Shown here one piece after another: positions 48,737 through 61,062 of a stretch of DNA of 64,000 nucleotides (its first letter is position 1; every line of letters starts with the position of its first letter). This DNA is from Hyalella azteca (lineage: Eukaryota; Arthropoda; Malacostraca; Amphipoda; Hyalellidae), in contig NW_025939751.1 of assembly GCF_000764305.2 (NCBI RefSeq), positions 1-64,000 of the forward strand. The letters are read 5' to 3'. A program made the translations under genes and the position numbers. Under the pieces are notes generated by a model that had not been told where the DNA came from, ran no database searches, and worked only from the letters and a program-made list of their open reading frames with translations.

Positions 48737-51700
48737 GTGATTGCTAAGCGGTCAACTCCTGAGACAAAGCAACATATGAAATCAAGTAAAATAGCCTGAG
48801 TAGAGGTAAAGAAAATTCAGTATTAATGTGGTGATAAAATCTTTCTGGTCTACATATAAGCCGAAACAAGAAAAATGAAGGATATTCTATATATGTGATG
48901 CTGCCTCGCCTACAATTTTATCTAAACCAAACAACAAGAGAAAAATACAATCCAAGAAAAAAATAGATTTAGTTATTATTGAAAAAACTCTTGGCGCAGT
49001 ATAGCTATTGCATCAGTTTTAGGATCTACAAAAAGTTTTAAGATAATCTCGAAAAAAAAAACACATAAATTAAGTTGTGCAGGAGTAAAGGGTAGGTATA
49101 GGCACCCAGGGGAGGAGGCTAAATCTCAAGAAAAAATCATATGAAAAGCCATCGGTCATGCATTAGAATGACTTCAATCAACGTATAGCTGGAGGCTGCG
49201 TCCAAGACAAGGAAGTCAACGTTGGATGGTGACACCAAACTTCTGTTATTCTGGCTTGTTGATGAAGAACGCCATATTATTGCACTCGTGAGTCAATCAT
49301 CTAATGAGTCCATAAAAACAATTGAAAAAATCGTTTTATTCCTCAAATATTCACCTACTTTTCCAGAAACATATTTATGACGAGGGAAATAATAATTTGA
49401 GTGAAAAGAGCGTTCCAGACGTTTTACTCATAATCGATGCCCATTACAAGCGAGGCAGTAATACGGATTTCACAAAGATTGAACTCGGTGCCCATCCATT
49501 AAATGAGCATTGGACTTTATAAAAGTACCATTAATCAATATTCGTATTTTTCGTCAATAGTCATGTCACTTGCGGTGTATTTACACGACATATGTAAAAT
49601 TTAGGAATTCAAATAGTGAAGTATGCTGGACGTGTCGTACTTGAGAGATCACGTCGGAAAATTGCCTGTAAGAACATCGTTTAATTAATATTCTGGCTTC
49701 AAGCATTCATAGTCTGATTGGCACAGCTTTATGTCGAAGCTTTGGATAGATATCTTGACTAGCATCTGTCCAAATGCTCAAACGGACATTCATTTTATCG
49801 CGCGTAAATTGCCGCTCAACTGCGCAGTGCTAAAAACGGCACATTTCAATTTCGAATTCATTATCAAACAAGTTCTCCAATAAGGGCACGCGGCACGTAC
49901 GAATTGATCTTGGCAATAAAAAATGAGACCTAACCATGAATATCGAGACTGGCGGGCGCTAGTACGCAGGTACGGCCAGCGAGGGGCCAAGGAAGGGTCA
50001 AAATTCCCTCATTATTCAGAGGCAAGCGGCCTTGCAGTGTTAAGCGGAGCACCTCGATATTTAATATAGAATATTCTCCTAATATAGCCTTCACGTTTGC
50101 ACGAGTTTTGTTTCGCACACTAGAGAATAGCACACTATTCTACTAAAGAATGATGCTATAGCTTTATTCTTTACTTAAAAAGAACAATTTACGCTGAGGC
50201 TTCACACACTTATTACAACATTTAATTCCGTGTCAACTGAAATATTAAAGAGTGATCGAATTCAAGTGATTTCACTTCGATTCATAAAATATGGCATTGT
50301 TTTCAAATAGCCAATGAATTGTGAGACACATAATATACTTTCTTTGCGGAAGCTTCAATTAACATAACTGTAACTGAGTGAACAGCACACTAGTTAAGAA
50401 TACGTACGCTTTCGATCTGTCGGTTCGTTTCGATGCTACTGACATGATTCATTTCATGAATTTACGTTAATGTTTAAACGTTTGCTCTCTTGATTTAATC
50501 CATATAAATTTACGCAAGAATTAAATGCAAGCTTTCTTCACAACGTAAGCTACGCACAAAGCCAGAACGCTTTTAAAAGGCATGGCTGACCACAGGACTT
50601 CATGCAGGATACGGACGGTGACTTGCGGACAACAAATGTCCTTATACGGATTACACAATTACGGTGCTCGGTCTCCCGACTGATGCTTGAGACAATGATG
50701 CTTGTTTGTTGACTTAATTATACCGTCCCTCGCAAACACAAACTAACATAAAACAGTCGTACTTTTATTCAAGGATAAGCTAATGCAAAGGAAAATTTTT
50801 ATGAAACCAACATTTCATAAAATCATATGAAATTCTTGCATAATTATTAGAAAAAAATGTATACGAACAACTCATCAGTCCCCGGGTGAGAGCTCAAAGC
50901 ACGGAAGCCAATCATTGAAAGACATTGCGAACGATATCGAATAATTGCAGAACTGAAAATCGCTTTCCGGAAAAGGAGTTCGGAGATCAAAGTTCGGCTT
51001 CGCTACGACAGACGCCCACTTTTTTGCTGCACTGTCGCACCAATAAAAGTATGTGCATACTTCAAATTGTGATGCAAAAACTCAATCCAAGACTTTGTGG
51101 AAGCATTTCAACACTTGAATTTACTTCATCTATCTTAGCATGAATGCATTAGCCTAACCGCTGTTTCAGGGTGTTCCTGAAATTTTATCATCATATCAAT
51201 ATTGTTTATTAGATGGATACTGTTGACGATCAATAAAGCCATTAATACAAAATTAATTCTTTCCAATGATTAAAATGTTCAACCCGTATATTCGAAATTT
51301 GAAAATAATTGAAAATTTCAATTTATTGAAATTTATTCAATAATTTCTAATTTCAAATATTTGAAATTTGAAAATAATTTCACATCAATATAATTGATTT
51401 TGAAAAGAGTAAAATCTGTGACAAAAATTTCATGGCATTTTGCACCAAATACTCATTGTATGAGGGAATTGAATGCGCTAGTGCAATAAGAGTGAATAAC
51501 CTGAAAAAAATGTAAGAGACTCGACTAGACTGCTTATCTATTGATAGGAGCGACGAGAATTTCATGCTCGATAAAAGTTTTTAAAAGAAGTCTCCCCGGT
51601 TAACTGTTGAAGTTACAGTGCACTGTAATATCCAATAGTGCAATTTCAAGAAAACGAAACGCACAAGAAACTGTTGGTGAAATACTTCCAGCACCTTATT

Positions 51701-52174
51701 AAAGAATTCATGGAGAACAGCAATATGATTAATGTGAAGGTATTACTGACTAGAAGTCAAAGTTGTCCCTCCGGCTTGAAATGCCCAGCGTCCACGAGAA
51801 AAGTGTCCATTAAGATTACATGTGGCAGCGCATTTTCGCCTGATAATCCAGGATACGAATGCATAGTCGGAGAGCATCACATGCTTAAGAGTGCGCGTAA
51901 GAACGTGAATATATGCATAATGCATTTAGCAGCTCGACAGGTCGATGCTATTAAAGCCCTTCTATATCTGTGACGGAATGTAAAAAAAGTGCTATCGCGA
52001 ACATGTTAGTATGAAGGGGTCGCGCGAGGGCAACGGAGGAATACCATTACATTTAAATCAATTATTTCTATAAATTTATAGCACGCATAATTATTCACGT
52101 CACCTTAAACATAAAGATGATATAAAATTAATGACCCCATCGACAGATTCAAGTTATTTGCAGGAAAGAATAAG

Positions 52175-52237
52175 GAATTTAGCAACCAATCTGAAGAATT
52201 TAGCAACCAATCTGAAGAATTTAGCAACCAATCTGAA
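52175..52237. repeat. 21-bp tandem repeat, three exact copies
   Basis: The unit gaatttagcaaccaatctga plus a is repeated three times without change. The unit length is a multiple of three, but no extended ORF accompanies it. Confidence 0.95.
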
Positions 52238-54102
52238 GAACAACCATGGTCCCACAACTACAACAACTGACAACTCGGCAACGCATCAACTGACCGATTA
52301 AATAAATAACGAAAACATCCGCGTATTCTGTCATGAGCGAACCAGTGATTTGCTCCAATTCAAATATATTTGTATGAAGTATCAAATATCACATTTCTCT
52401 GTCGACGTAAACGTAGACCTGAATTTTTGTAGAGTTCAGCAAAGCTGAAAATCGCCGTAGCCTTAACCCTGAAACTGGTCACGGGATGAACCGAATAACA
52501 AATAACTCATTGGGACAAAACAATCCGCCGAGTTTAAAACGGTAATGAGGCACTAAAAGCCTGGCGGTACAAGCCAATGTATCCCAGATTACATCAGAAC
52601 GACAAAACCCAGACTATGGACCGTGGCAAATATACTTTATGGCCTAATGTATACTAATTATCTACGCGGCCACACGAGAAATGAGGCTGGAAACTTGCGG
52701 TGTTCACCTCGTGTGTCGTAGCGTAAGTGCAGGGTCTTCCACTAGCTAAAAAAGTGACTCGCAAGAGCGACAAGCAGATAAAAAATATAACTCAGTACTC
52801 ACTGTACAGTGAGTGACAGAGAGCGCATTTTCTAGTCGATGAAAACGTGAAGTCATAGACGGACAGACAGACGGACATGCATGGCGAGCACAGTAGTGCA
52901 TATTTTCCATAAATGAGAAAATGCGCTAAAAAGAAGGAAATTGATGAGCAAACGAAAACTATGAAATAATCGCTCGTTCAAAATTTTTCAATCATAACTT
53001 TCTCTTATATAAAAATTTCAGTCTAAATTAAAATTTTAAAAATGTACCTATAGCAATAACTAAACAACATTATCTTACACACCATTACCACCAGAAACCA
53101 CGGGCCGAAATGAAACTAACAGATTCGAACCAAGCGACCTACGTTCAAAAATTGGCACTGGAAAATCTAACGACCAAATAGCATTAATCGACGTCACGCA
53201 CTGACAAGACGGCAGTACACTGAAGCGGCAGGTCGTGTAATAAGATTTGCGGGACCGCAAAAAGAAGTCTTTGCACGATGTGAACAGCCGACATCTCGGA
53301 GAGCGCTCGACTGAACACGGCTGTGATCGCTCGAGCTTTGTTGCCTTCCGGCCATTGATACGTCCAGCTTTCGGTATTGTGTTGCGTGCCATATTTGCGG
53401 CACAACATGTCGGCATTACAGTCATGGTTTTGTGTAAGTGAACAGGTGAGAATTTTTAACAGGGTTGATCTTGTGAAATACAATACAGGTGTTATTATTA
53501 CGCTCGTTCTCTAATTGAGTCTTGTATTGGACGCTGTTGTCCCGTATCATCGTATGCACTGCTATACTTTCGTCCCTATGACCTCAATCTTGAGTAACAT
53601 AGCAGATAATTATTTTCGTGCAATTATGTATCATAAATATGATTATTTGATAATTAATGAATCGGTGGTAGAGTACGCCGAATTGCAGTTACATCTTTGA
53701 ATCGACTTCGCTTTTACAGAAGCACGAAATTCATCCAAAATTATAAAGCTAACCGTTAGGTCGGCTATTGATTATGGTCGATAGTTTGCGCAACTGTACG
53801 GCCGTCTTGATATATTGCATTTAAAAGTACGCAACGTGTGCGCATTGAAGCAATGCCGTGAAGTCTTTATGGTTAGGTTTTAGCCCTGCGTTTTTTTTAC
53901 TGCAACGTCTTGCAGACGGCATTTCAGATCGCAATTTATTAGCACAAAGAATTACAGCTTCTGTTCCACACCCCCTACTGCGCCAAAAAACGCGAACCAT
54001 TAGTCCACGTTTTGAATGTATCTCATGTGAATCGGTGTTCCATTTCCATTACTCACGAGTCACGCTGTCGATGTTATGGCCTAAAAACCGCACCTCAAAT
54101 GC

Positions 54103-54810
54103 GAGTATGCAAAGCGTGCGCATCTTTGCTCTTATTTTGTTAAGTGAAGGCATCTTTGCTGAGTATGCAAACCGTGCGCATCTTTGCTGTTATTTTGCTA
54201 AGTGAAGGCATATTTGCAGAGTATGCAAACCGTGCGCATCTTTGCTGTTATTTTGTTAAGTGAAGGCATCTTTGCTGAGTATGCAAACCGTGCGCATCTT
54301 TGCTGTTATTTTGCTAAGTGAAGGCATATTTGCTGAGTATGCAAACCGTGCGCATCTTTGCTGTTATTTTGTTAAGTGAAGGCATCTTTGCAGAGTATGC
54401 AAACCGTGCGCATCTTTGCTGTTATTTTGCTAAGTGAAGGCATATTTGCTGAGTATGCAAACCGTGCGCATCTTTGCTGTTATTTTGCTAAGTGAAGGCA
54501 TATTTGCTGAGTATGCAAACCGTGCGCATCTTTGCTGTTATTTTGTTAAGTGAAGGCATCTTTGCTGAGTATGCAAACCGTGCGCATCTTTGCTGTTATT
54601 TTGCTAAGTGAAGGCATCTTTGCAGAGTATGCAAACCGTGCGCATCTTTGCTGTTATTTTGTAAGGTGAACGCATTTTTGCTGAGTATTAATAGCGTGCG
54701 CATCTTTGCTCTTATTTTGTAACGTGAAGGCATCTTTGTTGAGTATGCAAAGCGCGCGCATCTTTCTTGTCATTATGCATGGCGTTGACATCTTTGCATA
54801 AAGTAAGCAA
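54103..54810. repeat. 58-bp minisatellite, about 12 copies with dimeric sub-structure
   Basis: Units begin gagtatgcaaaccgtgcgca at 54103, 54161, 54219, 54277, 54335, 54393, 54451, 54509, 54567 and 54625, then degrade over two or three further units. Two linked variants occur: ttgCtaag with catAttt, and ttgTtaag with catCttt. Copies 1-6 alternate strictly between them, which points to amplification of a 116-bp dimer. The outer copies are the most diverged, as expected if exchange homogenises the middle. Confidence 0.97.
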
Positions 54811-57800
54811 GAAGTGCGCATCTGAGCTGTGAATAACCACAGCATAAGCATATCGGTATGTGGGCGTAGGCATGTTATCAACGAGAATTTTTACATAATA
54901 GAGTAACACAAAAAATTGTATACTGTCAGCGAATTAGATTGCAAAAAACGTATTAGAAATTTAATTGATAGATTTTGAAAATTCAAATGTTAAAACTGGT
55001 CTTACTCTTGTGATGACCTGGTCACCTTGTCCACACCGTTCAACTAGTAGCAAGAAACAAAGTTTACAGCAAATTTAATCCGTTAATTTCATTTGGATAA
55101 AAGCTGAATAAATATCTACTGTTTTTTATATCCATTACTAAAAAACGTTGCAAATGTACACACGGAAATAACAGAATGAAAATGTGGAAATAAATACGGG
55201 AAGCGCGTCAGTCGGCACATTACTTTAACGATAAAAGTCATGGTTTTATACATATACTAAATCTACTGCTCCCAAAAATCTCGGAATGTCTGTTTATCCT
55301 AGGATAATCGGACATATTTGTAAGTACTAGGAAGAAAATAGAACAATTTCAGAATGTCTACGAAACTTAAGAAATATTAGTTTTGAAACTAAGCTTCATT
55401 TAAAATCTGGAGTGGGCATCTGAAAGAAAATGTAAATGCAACACAAAAATAACAAATGGAACTATTGAATTTCTTTAACATCGATGCCAAAACGTAGAGC
55501 AATTTACGAACAAAATGCCTAATAAATTAGTAGGATGACTACAATGTACTTTAATAGTGAAAGCATAATAATCTTTTATACTCATTCCGAGGACGAGTGT
55601 AGACTGAATCCACCACATCGGTCACACACAAGATGTATTCGTAGCACCAAGTTCTTGTTGTCGAACAAATTAGACCTGACATAACTTTTTTCATCTGTCC
55701 ACATTTTCAAGTTCAATGGCAGGCACTCAAGCGATTTTTCTGAAGTTAGTAAACTTTATAGTTCTTGTACCGCATGTTCACATATACGTAAGAACCCAAA
55801 GCAAGAGCGTATACAAAACTCAAAAAATAATGGCTGCTTGAAGCTTGGCGTGAATTTTCATGAAAAAATTCATGCACTCAGCACAATTTTCCGTTTGACA
55901 CAGCAGAGTCATTTGCTTTCGCTGGATTCAAATTCAGAGCTAATTTAAAACACAAAGGAGTTGTCCGTTAATCACCATGTAAAACCGTATCACAGGTAAT
56001 AAAGATGCAATACAGTCAATGATAAGTCAATCCACGAAAACAATAAAAATCCAATGACTCCAGTTCAGAAATTGTCCAGGCTATACCGATGCCCGGGAGG
56101 CATGAGTAAGCAGAAACAGAACAATAAATGGCGATGTAACAGAAGATAAGAAAAAAAATCACGCGCGGCATGATCATAAGCGAAGAAATGAAAGGAAGAG
56201 ATGAAGGAGCAGTAACAAGGCAGCAACAAGAGCAGCAGCAGCACTCCAGTGCCGCCTATCTCGGTGAGCGCCCGCGTCGGACTGAACCTACCTATGCGCG
56301 CGACCCCCTCAGCCAGCGCTGACCTGCACGCTCAGGAAACATAGCCACTGGAATCGCTTTTTTTTCTTTCTCAGTACATCATGGCAACGAAAATGTTACA
56401 CTTTTATAGGAGTATATTGAATATACTGTAATATAATACCAATATAATATGTATATTTACGCACATTTAATATGAGTATATTAAATATACTGTTCAAAAT
56501 ATTGAATAGCACGGCGGCGGAATGACATGATCCTTTTCAGAGCAAGTCGGAACAATTTTTTTTATTACATTTTCATTAACAAGTTGGCAATCCTGCATTC
56601 CCATATATAAATAATCCTTGAGGTTTAGGAATGCCTGCATCGAATAGTTAATTGGATCCCCATGGAAATTTTTATCGAAATTTTGGAATGCCTGCATAAT
56701 TCTAACGAAAAAAAAATACATTAATCGAAGAAAGACTCGATCACACTCCAACTTAACAAAAAAATTAAAAATTAATATAATGATTAAATCAAATAACTCC
56801 CTTATCACCGACGATCTACCTTATTAGTTCTCTGAAAAATTTAATAGCTTTTAGTTGAACAAAAAAACTATGTAGACTTCAACAATATCAATAAGGAATC
56901 GAGTTCATATTTCGTTAGTAAGCCTTCCAAACGTTTTGAAACAATGTTTTTCAACTCAAAGTTTTTTCAACTAATTTCATTCTAGCTTCTGAACACTACA
57001 GTGACTAACCACAACCAACAGACATCAAGTTTCCATTATGAAACATCAGGTGAGGTTCAATATGTTATTATGTAGAACCGAGTTCGCTTCAAATATACGT
57101 GTCAATGAATACGTAGCTGTGCACATGCTATATACGCTATCGTTATGGTGCTAGTGTTCGAAATCGAAGCTTCGAAGCTAAAAAACAGCTCCAGCCATGT
57201 TACTTAGCACTGTTTAGCCATTCTTACGCAAAGAGATACCCATTATATTCTTTAACTTATCCATATGACGTAACAAGTAAAGAAGATGCTATCAATACGC
57301 ACTAATATATCTTTATACCAATCAGAATATCTCTTTCTCAACATATCCAATAACTGCAGAATTCCTGTAGAGTAAAATATCATGTTGACGAACAAAATCT
57401 AACCTAGTGACGATATTAATTACGACACGATGGCGCATTATATAGGTAATCATATCAAACTAATTAAAAAAACATTAAATCAAATGCAATTCAATATCTG
57501 CCAGCAAAATCCTAGTCGTAATTTGGCTAATCATAGATTACGACACTTGGTAGCTCGATATTAAGAAATGAATAGATAAAAAAGATGAACTGCCCGTTGT
57601 AATTATCAAGTTCTATTTATATAGTATACAATAATCAAGTTCTGTGCCTAACGACTAAAAAACTTATAATGCAATCGTTTACATTTCACACAAGAACAGA
57701 GGGGTTCCACTGCTCATTGTCCACATTGAAGATTGAGAATCAGGCGCTGATCATTTGACTGCATTCACACATTACAATTAATGACGCCAATTTAAAGGCT

Positions 57801-58085
57801 TTAATGAGAAGAGTTGAATTAATTGCTGAGGTCGGAGTGCAGCGTGGGCTGGCAAAAAGCGAAAGTAGAGCTGCATGGGCGGTGGGAACGCAACACCTAC
57901 GAAGGGCATCGCTGCGATCACGACAACATCGACAACATTGCGACAAGTTAATAGATCTTGGCCGGTTATCAGAGGCAGGTCGATTGCTGATGGCAGGTTA
58001 TTTCTAATTCATGGTTTGATCACTTCATGTATTTCTGTTATAATCTTGACAAATTAAACTTATCGATATAAAAAGGTATCATATC
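54811..58085. other. Noncoding AT-rich stretch
   Basis: Two short palindromes, agtatatt(g/a)aatatact, lie at about 56410 and 56473. A CAG-containing GC-rich patch lies at 56200-56340. A 104-codon minus frame (56808-56494) has no motif I recognise. Confidence 0.5.
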
Positions 58086-59244
58086 TAGGAGTTGGATAAA
58101 TTATAAGGCAATGCCAGAAAATTTGATATCGTAATTTGTGGACATGTTATAAACAATGTAAACGTGACAAATTTTTAGGTTCTATTGTTCATTGTTGCTG
58201 GTAATTGATATTTTATCATTGCATAGATATTTTTAGTAAATTTTTATTCGCCCAATAAATGGCAAACCTCTCTGATTTTTCAAGAGGGAAATTTGTTGAT
58301 GCCCGTACGGCAGGTGCTACTTGACGCTTCTAGAGGTAATGTCTCAAAAGTGCTGACTGCTTTTAAAAGAGAAGGAAAAACGTCCTCAGCAAAGCACAGG
58401 TCTGGCCGAAAGTTGAAGTTGTCTGCGAGAGACCGTCGTTACCTAAAGCGAATTGTGAGGGACAATCGAAAGACTACGGCTGTTAAAATTACTGCAGACC
58501 TGAATGGCCCCCTACAGAACCCAGTTTCAATAAAGACTGTCCGGCGAGAGCTGCACAGATCTGGATTCTATGGAAGAGCTGCAGTTAGAGAACTCTGGTT
58601 TCAAATACAAATGCTTCAAAGCATTTGGAGTGGTGTAAAAACATCCAGAATTGATCTCTCGAGCATAAGAAAATGTGATTTTCTCTGACGAATCATTGTT
58701 TACCTTATTTCCATCCTCGATCTGGCCGGGTTTACGTTTGGAGACAGCGCAAAAGTCACAACCGGAAAACATGGCGGGGGATCTGTGATGATCCATGCAG
58801 GGTGCTATTTATTGAAAATCCGTTGGATCAATGATTTCTCTTCATGGAGGAATCAGCAGCCTCGACTATTTAGGAATTTAGGAGGACCAAGTTCATCCAA
58901 TGGTTCAAGCACTGTTTCTGGAGGGGAACGCCATCTTCCAACCACATTGGGTGGCGTTCTTCTCATTGGACAACCACAATCACCAAACCTGAATATTATC
59001 CAGCATTTATGGTCTATTTTAGAGATGCAAGTCAGACGTCGATTCCTGCCGCCAAGTCTTAAAAAAACTGGAAGAAGTTTCAACTGAATAATAGGTTGAA
59101 ATTTCTTTGAAAACAATTCACAATATGTATAAATCAATACCTCGGAGAATTGAGGCTTTAATTGTTGCAAAAGGTGGACCTACACCATACTAAAATATAT
59201 TTTGTGGGTTTCTTAGAAGTTTCCCTTATTTCGTCTAACCCCTG
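58086..59244 (+). mobile_element. Degenerate Tc1/mariner-superfamily DNA transposon
   Basis: An element of about 1.16 kb bounded by imperfect terminal inverted repeats. The right end reads, in reverse complement, caggggttagacgaaataag. The left end is taggagttggataaattata, which aligns with several substitutions and a small indel. The right end is followed directly by TA, the expected target-site dinucleotide; the left TA is blurred. It encloses a broken transposase reading left to right. The size and the CAGGGGTT-type terminus fit Tc1-like elements of animals. The level of decay (frameshifts, stops, lost catalytic residues) indicates an old, immobile copy. Confidence 0.85.
58259..59193 (+). 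pseudogene. Tc1-like transposase pseudogene
   Basis: The frame opens at 58259 with MANLSDFSRGKFVDARTAGA and hits a stop at 58322. Homology continues in the +1 frame to 58688, with GNVSKVLTAF, then GKTSSAKHRSGRKLKLS, then PVSIKTVRRELH: the paired helix-turn-helix DNA-binding region and linker of Tc1 transposases. Later fragments in shifting frames include HLEWCKN, VIFSDESLFTLF (first catalytic Asp at 58687-58689), SGRVYVWRQ, and SPNLNIIQHLW (58983-59012). The third catalytic acid, normally Glu or Asp before the HLW block, is Gln at 59001-59003. The segment that should carry the second Asp (after IFQ) is missing or deleted. At least three frame disruptions and several stops are visible, so no functional enzyme can be made. 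Confidence 0.88.
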
Positions 59245-60981
59245 TATATAATCCTTCTGACAGTAAAAATACTCTTAAAAAAATCAGTATAACATACTTG
59301 TCGAGGAATTATACTTCCGATTATGATGAACCGCGGTGAGAATTATACTGAATGATGCCTAAGTAAGATAAACGATGCGGAGAGGAGGATACGCACTGCC
59401 CTAATGATGCTAATGAAGGAAAGGAGAGGTTGTTATCACGCATCAATCACGCACGACCGGTTCCGTGGATGCTTTCACCACACGATCAGGACATCTCGAC
59501 GCTGAGCTAGGCCGTAGCTCGGCCGATTAACGCAAACCATGCTCCTTTGAAGTCGAAATTACGCATATTTTTGAATCACTAATACCATAATTTCGAAGTG
59601 GATACCAATCAGGACGCTACGCTAACAAGGGAGAAATAGCTGCCATAGAGTTGTCAGGAATGGATTGTATAGCTGTTCTTGTGTTAGCTGGCTGACGTAA
59701 GTAACTCATTCAACATAATAATAAATAAAGCATTCCAGTTAAATTGTACTGATGTATGATGTCATACATTCTTATATGACTAACTTTGGCAGGGTACACG
59801 GTGCTATAAAGCTGTGACCGCCCACGCGGGATGGCCGGTTGCAAAGTGTACGCCCTATAAAACATAATTCTATCAATAATCACAGAAAAATATATTCATT
59901 TCCTCATCAAAAGGTTGTCCTTTCCAGGCATCCTCAAGACTCCGGAAAACTTCGAGATGAACACTTCACAATTAATTTATCGTTTGAGTTTATTCCAATC
60001 ACATAATAAATGCATTCTGAACGAACATATACAGTCAATTTTCACCAATCAAATATTTGGAAGTGATGAAAATTCATTATATTATCATTGAAAAATGTTC
60101 GGATACCAGCTTCCTCACCAGCTCAAAACATCAAAAATAAATAAAGTGTAAAAAAGTACGATTAAGCGATTTACGCACTGCAGGACATGTCCAGGCTCGT
60201 TTCCCCCACGCTCGTTTCGGTGAAATAAAATATAATTAGCAACATCCTGCACAGCCGAATGTAATTCAACTCATTAATGTTATTTAAAGCAACAATAGCC
60301 AACGCAAGCGTGAAACAAAGAGGACCAACTATCACTTACAACATCAACACTCGAGATCTTCATAAGTCTAACGTGAGTTTAAACAAACTTCGGAGCCAGC
60401 TACAGATAAATGGAACACTGGAGCATGCACGATAACTATGAAAGCGAGAGGCTATTCACACACATGTCCATGCAAAGAAAAGTAAAGTTTAGAGGGAGAA
60501 GTAAACCAGTTCCTCGATAAGTTCACTTTCATTCTGACGCTCACATGCAGAGACCGCGGCAGACGTACGGCAGGGTCGGTAATCTCATGGAAGCAGTCAC
60601 CGTTCAGGCATGCGTGGAATGTTGCAGCCACTCGAAGATATATTGAGATTTTCTCAAACCTTTACTAACCATAGAGACTAACATCAATTATTAAGTGATA
60701 CCAATCAACGTAGAGTGCAGAATGCATGTCAACTCAGGTCTTCGTGGAAATACGAAACTGGAGATTGAACCAAGATTTGAACAACAAAAAACAGTTTAGA
60801 ACTTGACTCTCTAAATTATTCTTCAACGTAGAAAACAAAACCTCCTTATTAAAGCACTAACTTAGAGGAATGTGTACAAAATTGACAAGAACAAAATCAG
60901 GCAACTAAAACGAGGAATAGTTGCCATACTGGACTCCCCAAGCTAGGCGCATCGCAGAGGAGAAAGTGCGTGATTTGCGGT

Positions 60982-61062
60982 GAAGGGGCAGCAGTGAGGG
61001 GCATGGAGAACACACTGAGGGCCGTAGCGACGCTGCTGAGGGGCAGCAGTGAGGGGCATGGG
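60982..61062. repeat. Short direct repeat, GC-rich
   Basis: gaggggcagcagtgaggggc followed by atgg at about 61038 recurs from about 60982 (with gaag for gagg). Flanking words agcagtgag recur further at about 61149. No coding role seen. Confidence 0.75.

Larger units (their letters stand above)
46169..54102. other. Noncoding AT-rich stretch
   Basis: Holds the short arrays at 47.6 and 52.2 kb, the hairpin at 48.7 kb, a cluster of self-complementary aaatttgaaaataatt words at 51.29-51.38 kb, and the weak promoter-like site near 47.0 kb. No recognised exon. Confidence 0.5.

Noticed and set aside
53117..53130. gattcgaacc, resembling a tRNA B-box on the minus strand
   Set aside because: No A-box, acceptor stem or cloverleaf can be built from the flanks.
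54654..54909. Overlapping minus-strand ORFs with KDA/KCVHLTK-type repeats
   Set aside because: Produced by the 58-bp minisatellite, whose length is not a multiple of three.
56494..56808. 104-codon minus-strand ORF with repeated MQAF words
   Set aside because: The repeat comes from a short direct DNA repeat (gaatgcctgcat); no family recognised.
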